Below are positions 25,387-35,117 of a stretch of DNA of 64,000 nt, one piece after another; position 1 is the stretch's first letter; the number at the start of each line of letters is the position of its first letter. The translations under genes and the position numbers were made by a program. The notes under the pieces were generated by a model. That model was given only the letters and a program-made list of their open reading frames with translations, was not told the origin of the DNA and made no database searches. Origin of the DNA: Variovorax sp. ZS18.2.2 (GTDB lineage Bacteria; Pseudomonadota; Gammaproteobacteria; Burkholderiales; Burkholderiaceae_C); NCBI RefSeq assembly GCF_024701975.1, contig NZ_JANLNM010000011.1:62001-126000 (forward strand), in the 5' to 3' direction.

Positions 25387-27009
25387 ATGAAATTATCTCA
25401 ATTGACATGCGGATTGGCGCTGGCATTTTCGCTGTCACCCATGCTGAGTCAGGCGGCCCCGGCGACAATGAATTCCGGGAAGTGCACGATGGTGCAAATC
25501 GCTGCCAATCTGGAAAATCTTGTTGGACAGTTGGGTTGGAGCAAAAATTCCGCAAGCGTATCGACCGCAAATTGGAGTTTGCTTACTTCATCCTGCGAAG
25601 TCACTGGAAAAATCAAACCGAAGGATGTCAATGCGCCGGATATCAATTTCAGTGTCAGTCTTCCTGCGAATTGGAACGACCGTGCATTGTTGATGGGCGG
25701 TGGCGGACTTGATGGATTTGTCGTGCCCGCTGTCCTCTTGCAAATAAAGAATTCAGGCTTCGTCATATTCACCAACGATTCGGGACATCAGTTGGACCTC
25801 GTGAAAGGTCTATCCAACGGCGATCTAGCTGGCGGAAGCTTCGCCATGAACGATGAAGCGCTGAATAATTTTGCGGGTGACTCACTGAAAAAAACCAGAG
25901 ATGCAGTAAATCAACTGATCAATATTATTTACGGAAAGGCTCCGAAGTATTGGTACGCAATTGGCGGTTCGGAAGGAGGGCGTGAGGTATTGACGTTGGC
26001 GCAAAGGTGGCCTGAAGATTGGGACGGGATATCCAGCGCAACGCCAGCTCTGAATTTTGCCGACATGAACAGAGCGTTCATCAGGCGACTACAGGCATGG
26101 AAGGCTCCAGGAGGCGCTCTCGGTTTGGGCGAGCTTGACGCATTGAGCAAAAGCGTAATGTCGACATGCGATGCGCTCGATGGCGTGGAAGATCAGCTCG
26201 TGAGCAACATAGATGCTTGTCGTAAAGCATTCGACCCGATGACGGCCACACGACCATCTCCCTGGCCATTGCCGCCCGCGCCTTTGCATTGCCCCCCCCG
26301 TGTTTCGAGCTCCCTGCTCTATGCATGCCTATCGGATGCGCAAATCAAGACCGTTCAAGTCGTGATCAATCCGATTGAATTTGCCGAGCCTTCCAACTTC
26401 GGCGCCCGGAATTATCCTGGATACAAGCCGAACAGCAATTTCGCTTCAGGACTTCTCATCAACCAAGGCTTGTTGGCGGATCCTTACTACAAATACTTCG
26501 TTACGCGAAATTCTTCCGCTGATTATATGGATATGGATACCCTGAGTCTTTCCGGGCCGTTTAAAGAGCGCTTCCAAGCCTTGGAGAAACTTTTCAATAC
26601 GAGCCCCGATCTGAATAAATTCTTCAAGAAGGGCGGGAAAATTCTTTTGACGCATGGTACGGATGATCAGGTAATTTCACCGCAAAGCACCCGAAACTAC
26701 TATGAAGCGGTTGTGCAAAACGTGGCAACGTCGAAATCTATATCTGCATCGGAAGCGGCAACAGCGGTGAAAGAGAATGTGCGATTTTACGAATTTCCCG
26801 GTGGTATGCATGGCGGCGCAGTGAATCTGGGAACATGGGATGATTTAAAGGCATTGAAAGATTGGGTCGAAAATGGCAAAGCACCTGTCAATCCGATCTT
26901 ATCGGGTGGGTCCCGCGACATCCCATTGTGTGAATATCCGACGTGGCCAAAATACAATGGTTCCGGCGATGTCAAGGCTGCATCGAGCTTTACGTGCGCC
27001 ACGAATTAA
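25387..27009 (+). CDS. Tannase/feruloyl esterase family protein, atypical composition
   Basis: This 540-residue exported protein has a Sec signal peptide ending near LSQAAPA. The alpha/beta hydrolase of tannase type shows YWYAIGGSEGGREVL (nucleophile Ser), HGTDDQVI (Asp) and GGMHGGAV (His). The family's usual Cys next to the Ser and next to the His are absent (GGS, MHG), so the disulfide that normally ties the triad together is missing. The gene uses many AAA, AAT and ATT codons, unlike its GC-rich neighbours, which suggests acquisition. It probably hydrolyses aromatic esters in the periplasm or medium. Confidence 0.82.
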   Translation: MKLSQLTCGLALAFSLSPMLSQAAPATMNSGKCTMVQIAANLENLVGQLGWSKNSASVSTANWSLLTSSCEVTGKIKPKDVNAPDINFSVSLPANWNDRALLMGGGGLDGFVVPAVLLQIKNSGFVIFTNDSGHQLDLVKGLSNGDLAGGSFAMNDEALNNFAGDSLKKTRDAVNQLINIIYGKAPKYWYAIGGSEGGREVLTLAQRWPEDWDGISSATPALNFADMNRAFIRRLQAWKAPGGALGLGELDALSKSVMSTCDALDGVEDQLVSNIDACRKAFDPMTATRPSPWPLPPAPLHCPPRVSSSLLYACLSDAQIKTVQVVINPIEFAEPSNFGARNYPGYKPNSNFASGLLINQGLLADPYYKYFVTRNSSADYMDMDTLSLSGPFKERFQALEKLFNTSPDLNKFFKKGGKILLTHGTDDQVISPQSTRNYYEAVVQNVATSKSISASEAATAVKENVRFYEFPGGMHGGAVNLGTWDDLKALKDWVENGKAPVNPILSGGSRDIPLCEYPTWPKYNGSGDVKAASSFTCATN

Positions 27010-27068
27010 TGGCCCTGCCGCAATAAGCTCTTTCGGAGCGTGCATGCCGAGAGTCGGTGTGCAGAGTT

Positions 27069-27097
27069 GAGAAAGGAGGCAATTCGCCTCCTTTCTC
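27069..27097. terminator. Hairpin after the tannase-like gene
   Basis: A 12-bp perfect stem GAGAAAGGAGGC / GCCTCCTTTCTC with a 5-base loop lies 60 bp after the stop. No T-run follows on the plus strand, so efficiency is uncertain. It isolates the AT-richer gene from the transporter gene downstream. Confidence 0.65.
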
Positions 27098-27137
27098 GGT
27101 TGACCCGCAGCATGCGCTGTGAATCCCGGAATATTTC

Positions 27138-28490
27138 ATGACAACCACTTTTGCCGTGCCCCATTTGCAAAGCGATGTTCGGTGGGCCCTCCCCAGCCGC
27201 GCCAGAACCATCACCGCCGTCACCATCGGCAATGCCCTCGAATTCTTCGATTTCACGGTCTACAGCTTCTACGCCATCCTGATCGGCAAATTGTTTTTCC
27301 CCGTTTCCTCCACCGAGGGGCAATTGCTGCTCTCGATCGCGACCTTCGGCGTCGGGTTTCTCGCCCGCCCGCTGGGCGGCATCTTCATCGGCCAGTACGC
27401 CGACAGGCGCGGCCGCAAGGCCGCGATGACCTTGACGATCATGTTGATGGCCCTGGGCTGCGCCATGATCGCGCTGGCCCCGACCTATGCGCAGATCGGC
27501 TTGGCGGCGCCGCTCATCATCGTTGTGGCGCGCCTGCTCCAGGGCTTTTCCGCCGGCGGCGAATCCGGCGCGGCGGTGACGCTTCTGATGGAAAACGGCA
27601 CACCGCGCAACCGCGGCTTTCTCACGAGCTGGTTCATCGCGAGCCAGGGTCTCGGCATCGTGATCGGGGCGGGCATTGCGGTATGGCTGGCGAACATTCT
27701 TTCGCCCGCCGCGCTCGAGAGTTGGGGCTGGCGCATTCCGTTTGCGCTGGGTGTGCTGATTGCGCCTGTGGGGTTCTATATCCGCCGCCAGTTGCACGAG
27801 ACCCTGGTTTCGCGCGAGGCGACCACCGGCGCCGCACCGCACGCTGCGGCAATCGCGAAGCCCGACGTCGATCGCCCCAGCCCGCTTCGACAGCTCGTGA
27901 AGTCCCACAAGCTCGACACCTTGCGCGGCATTCTGCTGATCATGGGGACGGCGGTGTCCGCCTACCTCATCCTGCTGTACATGCCGACCTACGCCATCCG
28001 CGAGCTCGGCCTGCCCGCGAACTCGGCGTTGTTCGCGAGCGTGCTGTCCGCCGCGGTCACCTTCGTCCTGGGCCCCATCGTCGGCATGATGGCCGACACC
28101 TGGGGGCGCAAGCCGCTGATCGTCGTGGGGCGCGTGGCGTCGGTCATCCTCGTGTACCCGTGCTTCCTGTGGCTGAACGCCGCGCCCAGCGTCGCGAACC
28201 TGCTGATCGCCGTCTTCGCACTGAGCGTGCTCTACACCCTGCACGCGGTGCCGACGCTCACGATGCTGCCCGAGATGCTGCCCAAGGCGGTGCGCGCCAC
28301 CATCACCTCGGTCAGCGCAGGCGTAGGCATCTCCGTCTTCGGGGGCACCGCGCAACTGATTGCGGTGTGGCTCATCGGTGCGACCGGCAACAAGCTCGCG
28401 CCGGCGCTGTACCTGATCGTCGCGCTGATCGTTTCGTCCTGGCCGCTGCGCCATCTGGTGGACCAGACCGGCCGCAGGATCGACGACTGA
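27138..28490 (+). CDS. MFS transporter, metabolite:H+ symporter (MHS) family
   Basis: This 450-residue protein has 12 predicted helices. MHS hallmarks are GNALEFFDFTVYSF in helix 1, ARPLGGIFIGQYADRRGRKAAM (motif A) and RLLQGFSAGGESGAA in helix 4. Family members import organic acids, osmolytes and aromatic acids with protons. It lies between a tannase-like esterase and further hydrolases, all on the plus strand, so uptake of an acid released by ester hydrolysis is plausible but inferred. The GTG/ATG context near 27138 is unremarkable. Confidence 0.88.
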   Translation: MTTTFAVPHLQSDVRWALPSRARTITAVTIGNALEFFDFTVYSFYAILIGKLFFPVSSTEGQLLLSIATFGVGFLARPLGGIFIGQYADRRGRKAAMTLTIMLMALGCAMIALAPTYAQIGLAAPLIIVVARLLQGFSAGGESGAAVTLLMENGTPRNRGFLTSWFIASQGLGIVIGAGIAVWLANILSPAALESWGWRIPFALGVLIAPVGFYIRRQLHETLVSREATTGAAPHAAAIAKPDVDRPSPLRQLVKSHKLDTLRGILLIMGTAVSAYLILLYMPTYAIRELGLPANSALFASVLSAAVTFVLGPIVGMMADTWGRKPLIVVGRVASVILVYPCFLWLNAAPSVANLLIAVFALSVLYTLHAVPTLTMLPEMLPKAVRATITSVSAGVGISVFGGTAQLIAVWLIGATGNKLAPALYLIVALIVSSWPLRHLVDQTGRRIDD

Positions 28491-28541
28491 GAAGCTGTGA
28501 ATAAACCTACTGCGCGGTCCGATCTAGCACCTGCGGTCCTC

Positions 28542-28558
28542 ACCGTACAAAGTACGGT
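28542..28558. promoter_or_regulatory. Palindrome ACCGTAC-AAA-GTACGGT
   Basis: A perfect 7-bp inverted repeat with a 3-base centre lies in the 184-bp gap between the transporter and the alpha/beta hydrolase. Its size suits a dimeric regulator, but it could equally fold as a small hairpin. No regulator gene is adjacent. Confidence 0.4.
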
Positions 28559-28674
28559 TCCGGTCCTCGGTGCAAGCTCGAACCGCTCGCTACGGTTTCT
28601 TCACACCTTCTTGAGAGTCTTCTTCTTGCGCGCGCTTTTTTTTGGCCGCTGCCCAAACGCCAACGAACATCCCC

Positions 28675-29484
28675 ATGAGCTTCGCCAAATCCGGAAACAC
28701 CCCCATCTACTACGAGCGCCGGGGGCAGGGGCCCGCGGTCGTCTTTCTGCACGGTGCAGGATCGAACGGGGCCACATGGTGGCAGCAACTGCCGGCCTTT
28801 GCCAGCCGGTACACGTGCATCACCGTCGACAACCGCGGCTTCGGTCGGAGCGTGGCGTCGACCGCTGCCGAATTCAGCCTCGACGTGTTCGTGAGCGACG
28901 TGCTGGCCGTGCTGGATGCCGAAAGCATCGACAGCGCCGCGCTGGTGTGCCAGTCGCTCGGGGGCATGACCGGATTGCGCGTGGCGTTGCGGCACCCGCA
29001 TCGGGTGTGGGCGTTTGCCTGTTGCGATTCGCCCATGGCGATCGGGCACGCACAGATGCTTTTGGACATTCGCACTTTTCTCTCGTCGGTGGACCCCGGG
29101 GATCTGGAGAACAGCGCGTTGAGCAGAGGCTTTGTGCAACGACATCCCGAGTTGTCGCTGCTCTATCGGCAGATCAATCAATTCAATCCGGCCATGTTCA
29201 ACGAGGACGCCAGCGCCGGCCTGCGTGCGCGCCTTGGCGCGTTGATGGCGCCGGACCAGCTGCTGCCGCTGGATGCGCTGCAGGCGCTGCGGTGCCCCAC
29301 GCTGCTCCTGGTCGGCGTCGAGGATCCGCTGGTGACTCCGGCGGTGGTGCGCGACGTGAGCCGCTACATCCCCGGCAGCCGGATGGTGGAGATTGAGGGG
29401 GCAGGGCACTCCCCGTACTTCGAGCAGCCCTTGCGCTTCAACACGGAAGTGCTGGCGTTTCTGGACCAGGCGGCGAAACCCTAG
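28675..29484 (+). CDS. Alpha/beta hydrolase
   Basis: This 269-residue cytoplasmic alpha/beta hydrolase has the oxyanion motif FLHGAGSNG near residue 25, nucleophile elbow CQSLGG, acid in GVEDPLVTP and His in GAGHSPYFEQP. The lid region (about 135-190) resembles carboxylesterases and enol-lactone hydrolases. I chose the ATG at 28675 over an upstream TTG. It is followed after 42 bp by the DUF6351-like lipoprotein gene on the same strand, so the two may form an operon. Substrate unknown. Confidence 0.85.
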   Translation: MSFAKSGNTPIYYERRGQGPAVVFLHGAGSNGATWWQQLPAFASRYTCITVDNRGFGRSVASTAAEFSLDVFVSDVLAVLDAESIDSAALVCQSLGGMTGLRVALRHPHRVWAFACCDSPMAIGHAQMLLDIRTFLSSVDPGDLENSALSRGFVQRHPELSLLYRQINQFNPAMFNEDASAGLRARLGALMAPDQLLPLDALQALRCPTLLLVGVEDPLVTPAVVRDVSRYIPGSRMVEIEGAGHSPYFEQPLRFNTEVLAFLDQAAKP

Positions 29485-29526
29485 CGCGCCGTTCCGCAGG
29501 TCGTTAAAAAAATCAAGGAGACAAGA

Positions 29527-31923
29527 ATGAAGCATGAAAAGACTTTGGTGCGCTCTCTGGCCGTCGGCGTGCTCTGTGCTGCTGCGGTCGTCGCGTGCGG
29601 CGGAGGAGGCGGCAGTGAATTTCGGTTCTTCCCGAGCGGTGCAGGCGGAGGTGGAGGCGACGGCTCAGGAGACAGTCCCGTCGCGGCCATCGCGCTGAAA
29701 ACGCTTTCCAATCGCGCGGACCTGATCAGCGATGGCGATGCGCTGATGGAGGTCGTCCTGCCCCAGGGAGTGAAGAGCGAGGATGTCCGCGTGGATGTCA
29801 ATGGAACGGACGTGTCCCCGCAGTTCGCGGTGCGGGACAACGGTCGCATGATCGGGCTGGTCGCCGGATTGCACGCGGGCGAGAACCAGGTGAGTGCGAA
29901 ACCCAGTGCCAATGCAACAAACGTTCGGGGCGCGCGTCTGGTGGTGACCAACTACAGCCGAAGTGGAAACATCTTCGCCGGCGCTCCGATCCAGCCGTGG
30001 GTGTGCGCCACGAAAACCGGAAGTGCGGTGACCGTCAGCGTTCCCGGCACGGGCCTCTCCGCCTCCACGACGCCCCGCCCCAATGGGCTCGACAGCGACC
30101 CCGTCGATGCCGACTGCAATGCGCCGACCACGTTCAGCTACTACTTCATGCCGAAGGCCAAGGAAGGGAGCGCGTGCACCTTCACGGTTGCGGTCACGGT
30201 CCCGGGGACCACGCCTTGCTTCCAGCCCTACGACCCGAAATCGCGTCCCGCGGATGCGCAGATCGCCGATGTGACGACAGATCGCGGAGATACGGTGAAG
30301 GCGCTCCTGCGCCTGGAGCGCGGGGTGCTGGATCGCGGCATCTACCAGGTCGTTGGCCTCTTCGATCCCGCGAAGCCATGGACGCCTGTTGCGCCGCAAA
30401 AAGGCTGGAACGGCAAGGTGTTGTGGAGCTTTGCCGGAGCGGCCACCGGCAATCGATTCCAGCAACAACCCCTGAGCGATCCATTCAACGACCGGGCGCT
30501 GCGGGCGGGGTTCATCACCGTGACCTCGGCGTTGACGGACCACCAGCTGAACAACAACGACCTGCTGGCGACGGAAGCGATGATGATGATCAAGGAGCAC
30601 ATCGTCGACACCTATGGCGAGATCCGCTATGCGATGGGGTTCGGTGCTTCCGGAGGGTCGACGATGCAAACCGTTCCGACATCGATCATGCCGGGCTTGC
30701 TCGACGGATTGATCACCCTTGTCAGCTTCCCGGACACCGTCACCATCTGGGGCGAGACACGCGACTGCATGGCGCTCGAAAAATTCTATGCAAGCGCCAA
30801 CGCAGGCGGCTGGAGTGAAGACGCCCGATCGACCATCAATGGCCACCCCTCATCTGCCTACTGCAAGAGCTGGGTGACGGCGTATGAAACCGGGCAGGAT
30901 CCGACACTGCCGGTCAACTGCGGGGGGCTGCCCGCATCCATCGTGTACGACCCGGTTCTGCGGCCCGACGGTGTGCGTTGCTCGCTGCATGACGCGCTCG
31001 CGCCCCTCGTCGGCACGGTCAAGGATGTCGACGGTATCCAGAAAACCAGACTTCACTTCGACAACGTCGGCGTGCAGTACGGCTTGAAGGCACTGCAGGG
31101 CGGCAAGATCACGGTCGAGCAATTCGTTGCGCTCAACGAGGGTGTCGGCAGTCTGGACCTCGACAGCCAATGGACCGGCGGCGTGCCTGCAAGTCCCAAG
31201 CTTCCCGCCCCCCGATTCAAGGCGTCGGAAGATGCAATTTCGGCCCTGTATCGAAGTGGCATGGTGCAGAACGCCAAAAATCTCGCCGGATTTCCCATCC
31301 TCGATATCCGTGTAGATGCGGGCGGAGGGAATTTCCACATGGCGTGGCGCTCACTCTCGCAACGCGCCCGGCTCGATGCGGCCAATGGCGGCCACGCGAA
31401 CCATGTGATGTGGGCCGCCGGTGTGCTGGCACCTGAATTTGCGCAAGGCAGGCTCAAGAACAAGGACGGCTTCGCCACCATGGACCAGTGGCTGGGCGCC
31501 ATCGAAGCGGACAAGACGGCCGACCCCAAGGCGCAGAAAGTGATACGCAACAAGCCTTCGGCGGCAGAGGACACCTGCTACGCCATGGGCAGCTCGCCAG
31601 CCGATCTGAAAGAAGTGCCGTTCGATTCGGGCGCCTGCTTTCTCAATGCGAAGCCCTTCGAATCTCCGCGCATGGCGTCCGGCGAGCCGCTCACGGGTGA
31701 CGTCTTAAAGTGCCGACTCAAGCCGCTGGCCTTCGCCTCGGCCGATTACACGGGCAAGGCGTTTACCTCGGGTCAGCAGGCGCGCATGCAGGCTGTCTTT
31801 CCGGAAGGCGTGTGCGACTGGAACCAGCCCAGCGCGGGCCAGGTCCCCTGGACGCCGACGACCTTCAAGGCGGGGCCTGGCGGCACGGCGCTGGGCGCGG
31901 CACCGGTATCGCAGCCTTTGTAG
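29527..31923 (+). CDS. DUF6351-like secreted lipoprotein hydrolase
   Basis: This 798-residue protein has lipobox VVAC (Cys24) followed by Gly runs, and AAGGAGACAAG immediately before the ATG. The first 200 residues look beta-sandwich-like. The core contains a GFGASGGS elbow near residue 378, typical of an alpha/beta hydrolase nucleophile, and repeated Cys pairs. It matches my recollection of the DUF6351 family, in which large exported proteins of unknown substrate carry this elbow. It is co-oriented with the cytoplasmic hydrolase and the transporter upstream. Confidence 0.7.
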   Translation: MKHEKTLVRSLAVGVLCAAAVVACGGGGGSEFRFFPSGAGGGGGDGSGDSPVAAIALKTLSNRADLISDGDALMEVVLPQGVKSEDVRVDVNGTDVSPQFAVRDNGRMIGLVAGLHAGENQVSAKPSANATNVRGARLVVTNYSRSGNIFAGAPIQPWVCATKTGSAVTVSVPGTGLSASTTPRPNGLDSDPVDADCNAPTTFSYYFMPKAKEGSACTFTVAVTVPGTTPCFQPYDPKSRPADAQIADVTTDRGDTVKALLRLERGVLDRGIYQVVGLFDPAKPWTPVAPQKGWNGKVLWSFAGAATGNRFQQQPLSDPFNDRALRAGFITVTSALTDHQLNNNDLLATEAMMMIKEHIVDTYGEIRYAMGFGASGGSTMQTVPTSIMPGLLDGLITLVSFPDTVTIWGETRDCMALEKFYASANAGGWSEDARSTINGHPSSAYCKSWVTAYETGQDPTLPVNCGGLPASIVYDPVLRPDGVRCSLHDALAPLVGTVKDVDGIQKTRLHFDNVGVQYGLKALQGGKITVEQFVALNEGVGSLDLDSQWTGGVPASPKLPAPRFKASEDAISALYRSGMVQNAKNLAGFPILDIRVDAGGGNFHMAWRSLSQRARLDAANGGHANHVMWAAGVLAPEFAQGRLKNKDGFATMDQWLGAIEADKTADPKAQKVIRNKPSAAEDTCYAMGSSPADLKEVPFDSGACFLNAKPFESPRMASGEPLTGDVLKCRLKPLAFASADYTGKAFTSGQQARMQAVFPEGVCDWNQPSAGQVPWTPTTFKAGPGGTALGAAPVSQPL

Positions 31924-32073
31924 CAGCCGTCGTCCGTCGGCATCATTGTTCCGATTCGATTGGCGAGGAGACCGACCAGTGCCCGACCGACAACATTGAT
32001 TGGCGTATCCTGCTGCCGCAAATCTAAAGCGTTACTTCGCCTTCATTTATCCAATTTGAGAGACACGCAACAA

Positions 32074-33231
32074 ATGAACCGTCTTATTCCCTTCAAGCCC
32101 GCACTCTTCGCACTCGCCGCCGCGGCAGCCGCCTTCGGCGCCCAGGCCGCCGACATCAAGATCGGCGTGGCCGCAGCCCTCTCGGGCGGCGCCGCCCAAT
32201 ACGGCGCGGCCATCCGCAACGGCTTCCAACTGGCAGCCGACGAAATCAACGCCGCGGGCGGCATCAACGGCGACAAGATCGTGCTGGCCATCGAAGACGA
32301 GCAGGGCAAGAAGGAAGACGCCATCAACGTCTTCAAGAAACTGATCTTCCAGGACAAGGTCCTCATGACCTTCGGCCCCACGCTGTCGAACTCGGCCCAG
32401 GCGGCCCACCCGATCGCCCAGGCCTCCAAGACCGTGGCCTTCGGCACTTCGAACACGGCCGACGGCATCACCTCCATCGGCGACTACATCTTTCGCAACG
32501 CGGTGACCGAGGCCGACGTGCTGCCCGAGACGCTGCGCGTGGCCGTCAAGCACGCCAACATCAAGAAGGTCGCGGTGCTCTACGGCAACGACGACGTGTT
32601 CACCAAGAGCGGCTACGACAACTTCAAGAAGGCGCTGGACGCGCTGAAGCTGCCGATCACCACGACCGAGACCTTCGCCAAGGGCGACGTGGACTTCAAG
32701 GCCCAGCTCACCAAGATCAAGGCCGGCAACCCCGATGCCATCGTGCTGTCGGCCCTGCTGGCGGAAGGCGCACCGGTCATGGTGCAGGCGCGCCAGCTCG
32801 GCCTGAACGTGCCGGTCATCGGCGGCAACGGCATGAACTCGACCAAGATCTTCGATCTGGCCAAGGGCAGCTCGGACAACCTCTACGTCGGCAGCCCCTG
32901 GTCGGCCAGCAACGCCACGCCCGAGAACACGAAGTTCCAGAAGGCCTACAACGACAAGTACAAGGTCGCGCCCGACCAGTTCGCGGCACAGGCCTACGAC
33001 GGCCTGCACATCGTGGCGCAGGCGCTCAAGGGCGTGAAGCTGTCGGGCAACCTGGCGGCCGACCGCAGCGCGCTGCGCGACGCCCTGCCCAACGTGAAGT
33101 GGACCGGCGCCACCGGCGCCTTCGCCTTCGCACGCATCAACGACAAGGCCGGCAAGCCCGCCGGCTACGACGCGAAGCAGCAGGCCATCGTGAGCGTGAC
33201 AAAGGGTTCTGCGTTCGTGATCGAGAAGTAG
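32074..33231 (+). CDS. Branched-chain amino-acid-type ABC transporter, substrate-binding protein
   Basis: This 385-residue periplasmic binding protein has a Sec signal cleaved near FGAQA-ADI, then IKIGVAAALSGGAAQYG and GGINGDKI as in LivK-type proteins. Two lobes are seen with the hinge around residues 140 and 270. It would capture an amino acid, amide or small organic acid. It is followed after 138 bp by permease and ATPase genes in the order H-M-G-F. The terminator at 33285-33313 probably lets the binding protein be made in excess. Confidence 0.92.
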   Translation: MNRLIPFKPALFALAAAAAAFGAQAADIKIGVAAALSGGAAQYGAAIRNGFQLAADEINAAGGINGDKIVLAIEDEQGKKEDAINVFKKLIFQDKVLMTFGPTLSNSAQAAHPIAQASKTVAFGTSNTADGITSIGDYIFRNAVTEADVLPETLRVAVKHANIKKVAVLYGNDDVFTKSGYDNFKKALDALKLPITTTETFAKGDVDFKAQLTKIKAGNPDAIVLSALLAEGAPVMVQARQLGLNVPVIGGNGMNSTKIFDLAKGSSDNLYVGSPWSASNATPENTKFQKAYNDKYKVAPDQFAAQAYDGLHIVAQALKGVKLSGNLAADRSALRDALPNVKWTGATGAFAFARINDKAGKPAGYDAKQQAIVSVTKGSAFVIEK

Positions 33232-33284
33232 GCAGCGCCGGGGCGGGACCGTATCGCGCGGCCCGCCGCCGGCCTTTGCAAACT

Positions 33285-33313
33285 CGGGCCTCTTGCGCCC
33301 GTTTTCTTTTTTT
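33285..33313 (+). terminator. Intercistronic terminator between binding protein and permease genes
   Basis: A short GC stem CGGGC / GCCCG with a 7-base loop is followed by a T-rich tract (TTTTCTTTTTTT, 33302-33313). It sits 54 bp after the binding-protein stop and 56 bp before livH, so it probably attenuates read-through and does not block it. Confidence 0.7.
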
Positions 33314-33369
33314 CATTTGAATTTGCCGCCGCAACGCCCCCGCCGCGCGCGGCCTGACGGAAGCCCATC

Positions 33370-34251
33370 GTGCTCGATCAACAGCTTGTCAATGCCTTGT
33401 CGCTGGGGTGCGTCTACGCACTCTTTGCGCTCGGCTTCACCCTCATCTTCGGCGTGCTCGGCGTCATCAACCTGTCGCATGGCGCTGTCTTCATGGTCGG
33501 CGCGTATTCGGCGGCCGAGTTCATGCGGGTGCTGAACATGCCGCTGTGGGTCGGCCTGCCTTTCGCGTTCGCGTTCTGCGGCGTGCTCGGCCTCTTGATC
33601 GACGTGCTGGTGCTCAAGCCGCTGCGCAAGCGCAATGCGCCCCACCTGATTCCGATGATCGCCACCATCGGCGTGGCCATCATCCTGAACAACGGCATCC
33701 AGGGCATCTTCGGCGCGGAGAACCTGCGCTTTCCGGCCGGCACCATTCCCGACGACGCCCTGGTGTTCGCAGGCATTCACGTCACGGTGCTCGAGCTGGG
33801 CATCGTGCTGTCGTCCTTCGTGCTGATGGGCGTGCTGATGCTGTCGCTGCAGCGCACGCAGCTGGGCCGCGCGCTGCGTGCCATTGCCGAATCGCCCAAG
33901 GCGGCCTATCTCGTGGGCGTGAACGTCGAGGGCCTGTTCTACCTGACCTCGTTCGTGGCCGCGGGCCTGGGCGGCGTGGCGGGCGTGCTGATCGGCCTGT
34001 ACTCCAACGCGCTGTTCCCGCTGATGGGCCAGCCGATGCTCGAGAAGGGCATCGCGGTGATCATCCTGGGCGGCATGGGCGACATCCGCGGCGCACTGCT
34101 GGGCGGGCTGTTCCTCGGTTTCGCCGAGGTGCTGTCGGTGGCCTACGTGGGCTCCAACATGCGCGACGCGGTGGCCTTCGGCCTGCTGTTCCTGGTGTTG
34201 CTGGTGCGCCCCAAGGGCCTGTTCGGTTCCCTGAAGGAGCGCAAGGTTTGA
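33370..34251 (+). CDS. livH: Branched-chain amino-acid-type ABC permease LivH
   Basis: This 293-residue membrane protein has about eight helices and starts with GTG. Family features are GCVYALFALGFTLIFGVLGVINLSHG at the N-terminus, RAIAESPKAAYLVGVN (cytoplasmic EAA-like loop) and GIAVIILGGMGDIRGALLGG near the end. It pairs with LivM to form the channel. Its stop overlaps the LivM start (TGATG), showing tight coupling. Confidence 0.93.
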   Translation: MLDQQLVNALSLGCVYALFALGFTLIFGVLGVINLSHGAVFMVGAYSAAEFMRVLNMPLWVGLPFAFAFCGVLGLLIDVLVLKPLRKRNAPHLIPMIATIGVAIILNNGIQGIFGAENLRFPAGTIPDDALVFAGIHVTVLELGIVLSSFVLMGVLMLSLQRTQLGRALRAIAESPKAAYLVGVNVEGLFYLTSFVAAGLGGVAGVLIGLYSNALFPLMGQPMLEKGIAVIILGGMGDIRGALLGGLFLGFAEVLSVAYVGSNMRDAVAFGLLFLVLLVRPKGLFGSLKERKV

Positions 34252-35117
34252 TGATGGAAGCCTTTGACAATTTCTGGGCGGTCTACAGCAACCTGGTGCT
34301 CTCGCTGGGCATCAACGGGTTGCTGGCGCTCTCGATCTGGCTCACGCTTGCCTGCGGCATGCTGGCGCTGGCCAACGCGGCCTTCATGGGCATCGGCGCG
34401 TACACCGCATCGATCCTCACGCTGACCTACGGCGTGCCGTTCCCGGTGGCCATTGCCGCCGGCATGGCGGCGCCGGCGCTGGTCGCCTTCCTCATCGGCA
34501 AGCCGACGCTGCGCCTGTCGGGCGTGTACCTCGCGATGGCCACGCTGGCCTTCGGCGAAGTGGTGCGCATCGCCATCCTCAACGCCGAGTCGCTCACGGG
34601 CGGCGCGCTGGGCCTGAACGGCATTCCGCAATCGACCGCGTGGTGGCATGTGGCGCTGGCATTGGTGCTCGTGCTGCTGGTGCTGTGGCGCGTGCGCCGC
34701 TCCAAGGTCGGCCGCGCCTTCGAGGCCATCAAGGAAGACGAAACCGCCGCCGGCCTGATGGGCATCGACGTGGCCGGCCACAAGATGCTGGCCTTCGTGC
34801 TGGGCGGCGCCATTGCCGGCCTGGCGGGCACGCTGAATGCCCACCTGACCTTCTTCATCGGCCCGGCCGAGTACGGTTTCTACCGCGCGGTCGACATCCT
34901 CACGATGGCGATCCTCGGCGGCATCGGCAGCCTCATGGGACCGCTGCTGGGCGGCGCCATCCTCACGCTGCTGCCCGAGATGCTGCGTGGCCTGGGCGCC
35001 TTCCGCCTGGTGGTCAACGGCTTCATCCTGGTGCTGATCGTGCTGTTCCTGCCCAAGGGCATCTGGGACCCGGCGCGCATCCGGCAGTGGTTTGGCCGCA
35101 AGGGGAGTGCGGTATGA
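34251..35117 (+). CDS. livM: Branched-chain amino-acid-type ABC permease LivM
   Basis: This 288-residue membrane protein carries the EAA-like loop RAFEAIKEDETAAGLMGIDV near residue 160 and the conserved ILGGIGSLMGPLLGG. At about 290 residues it is a short LivM with no long N-terminal extension. Two consecutive ATG codons at 34251 and 34254 are possible starts, the first overlapping the livH stop. Its stop overlaps the livG start by 4 bp. Confidence 0.93.
   Translation: MMEAFDNFWAVYSNLVLSLGINGLLALSIWLTLACGMLALANAAFMGIGAYTASILTLTYGVPFPVAIAAGMAAPALVAFLIGKPTLRLSGVYLAMATLAFGEVVRIAILNAESLTGGALGLNGIPQSTAWWHVALALVLVLLVLWRVRRSKVGRAFEAIKEDETAAGLMGIDVAGHKMLAFVLGGAIAGLAGTLNAHLTFFIGPAEYGFYRAVDILTMAILGGIGSLMGPLLGGAILTLLPEMLRGLGAFRLVVNGFILVLIVLFLPKGIWDPARIRQWFGRKGSAV

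Noticed and set aside
27006..28454. Long minus-strand frame opposite the MHS transporter
   Set aside because: Shadow of a GC-rich gene; His, Arg and Gln-rich translation without any domain, while the plus strand reads a clear transporter.
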